Made by a program: the position numbers and the translations under genes. A model generated the notes under the pieces. The model did not search any database. It was not told where the DNA came from and worked only from the letters and a program-made list of their open reading frames with translations. DNA of 15,014 nt, taken from NCBI GenBank assembly GCA_965531145.1, contig CBESOE010000108.1:1-15014 (forward strand), in the 5' to 3' direction. Origin of the DNA: JAQAZP01 sp965531145 (GTDB lineage Bacteria > Acidobacteriota > JAQAZP01). This document shows positions 14,748 through 15,014 of the stretch, one piece after another (the stretch's first letter is position 1; every line of letters begins with the position of its first letter).

Positions 14748-14765
14748 GGGGACAGCTACCTCATT
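14748..14765 (+). repeat. GGGGACAGTTACCT-type repeat, copy 1
   Basis: GGGGACAGCTACCTCATT. It shares the 14-base core GGGGAC(A/G)G(C/T)TACCT with two further copies. Such cores recur beside IS200-like/REP-associated tyrosine (Y1) transposases in deltaproteobacteria. This copy ends 21 bases from the -35 hexamer of the ribBA promoter. Confidence 0.55.
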
Positions 14766-14801
14766 CCGTAAGCCGTGGAAGATGAGGAAGATAAATATTC
14801 C

Positions 14802-14815
14802 GGGGACAGTTACCT
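14802..14815 (+). repeat. GGGGACAGTTACCT-type repeat, copy 2
   Basis: GGGGACAGTTACCT, 54 bases after copy 1 in the same orientation and differing from it by one base in the core. Confidence 0.55.
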
Positions 14816-14930
14816 GTTACTGATTTTTGTTTTACCCGAGACAGATAGATATACCCTTCGTGGCGCATCTTGTCATTGCGAGTTCCTGACCCGCGGCACC
14901 CTGGGAAGCCGGAGAGTGGAACAGGAAATT

Positions 14931-14944
14931 GGGGACGGTTACCT
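14931..14944 (+). repeat. GGGGACAGTTACCT-type repeat, copy 3
   Basis: GGGGACGGTTACCT, 129 bases after copy 2 in the same orientation, preceded by GGAAATT and followed by ATTAGG. The flanks of this copy are the most like the full-length form I recall from Y1 transposase borders. Confidence 0.55.
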
Positions 14945-15014
14945 ATTAGGTACGTACAATCAGTAGTGTCCCAATGTTTTAGGCCAAAATTCCGTCAACT
15001 GATTTAATGACAGC

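Larger units (their letters stand above)
14728..15014. other. Gene-free stretch with repeat debris
   Basis: No convincing gene is present in these bases. The stretch is less GC-rich than the genes and carries three copies of a GGGGACAGTTACCT-type repeat plus a TGTCATTGCGAG string at 14871-14882, which resembles a dispersed repeat common in this group (from memory, not checked). ACCTATTAGGT (14941-14951) and the adjoining GTACGTAC are short palindromes. ATTGGGGAC (14929-14937) faces GTCCCAAT near 14969-14976 as an imperfect inverted pair. The region looks like the remains of one or more non-autonomous mobile elements next to the ribBA promoter. Confidence 0.55.

Noticed and set aside
14775..14966. 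63-codon open frame on the plus strand in the repeat region
   Set aside because: It translates through two repeat copies, lacks a ribosome binding site and has no protein-like pattern.
1..15014. CRISPR array, tRNA or rRNA genes
   Set aside because: No regularly spaced direct repeats, cloverleaf-like sequence or rRNA signature was seen on either strand; the only repeats are the three short copies near the right end.

Overview
All genes in this window run on the minus strand. The sequence is GC-rich, with tight ATGA/GTGA stop-start overlaps. It carries a split menaquinol-type cytochrome bc complex, multiheme c-type cytochromes and a heme-tagged outer-membrane barrel. Together with the style of the intergenic repeats this suggests a respiratory deltaproteobacterium, most likely of the Desulfuromonadales/Geobacter lineage. 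The taxonomic call is inference from gene content, not from a marker gene.

Region 1 (1-6914) is an electron-transfer operon. In transcription order it holds: a candidate promoter (6888-6914); a 19-bp dyad in the leader (6822-6840); an outer-membrane beta-barrel with one N-terminal CXXCH heme site (5439-6731); a periplasmic cupredoxin with an amicyanin-like copper motif and a carboxypeptidase-regulatory-like domain (4733-5359); a Tat-type Rieske protein (4159-4725); a b6-like cytochrome b (3351-4166); an extended subunit IV-like protein with an altered Qo motif (2647-3354); an inner-membrane-anchored, coiled-coil, eight-heme cytochrome c (150-2618); and the start of a lipoprotein that runs off the window (1-153). 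The parts suggest a chain from the quinol pool through Rieske and cytochrome b to a long multiheme c subunit, with copper and outer-membrane heme proteins as possible further carriers.

Region 2 (6955-13349) is a five-gene run that I cannot assign to a described pathway. It holds a polymerase-beta-fold nucleotidyltransferase-like protein, a SAM methyltransferase, an ATZ/TRZ-type amidohydrolase with intact metal ligands, a membrane-bound GT2 glycosyltransferase and a large multi-spanning membrane protein with a C-terminal jelly-roll-like domain. The first three are translationally coupled. The last two have their own strong promoter-like sequence (10292-10322). The set looks like a route to a modified surface glycan or lipid-linked molecule, but the product is unknown.

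Region 3 (13388-15014) holds ribBA, the bifunctional entry enzyme of riboflavin synthesis, without other rib genes beside it. A well-formed promoter and a 16-bp dyad lie in its upstream region. Beyond that, about 290 bases contain no convincing gene but three copies of a GGGGACAGTTACCT-type repeat of the kind associated with REP/IS200-like (Y1) transposases.
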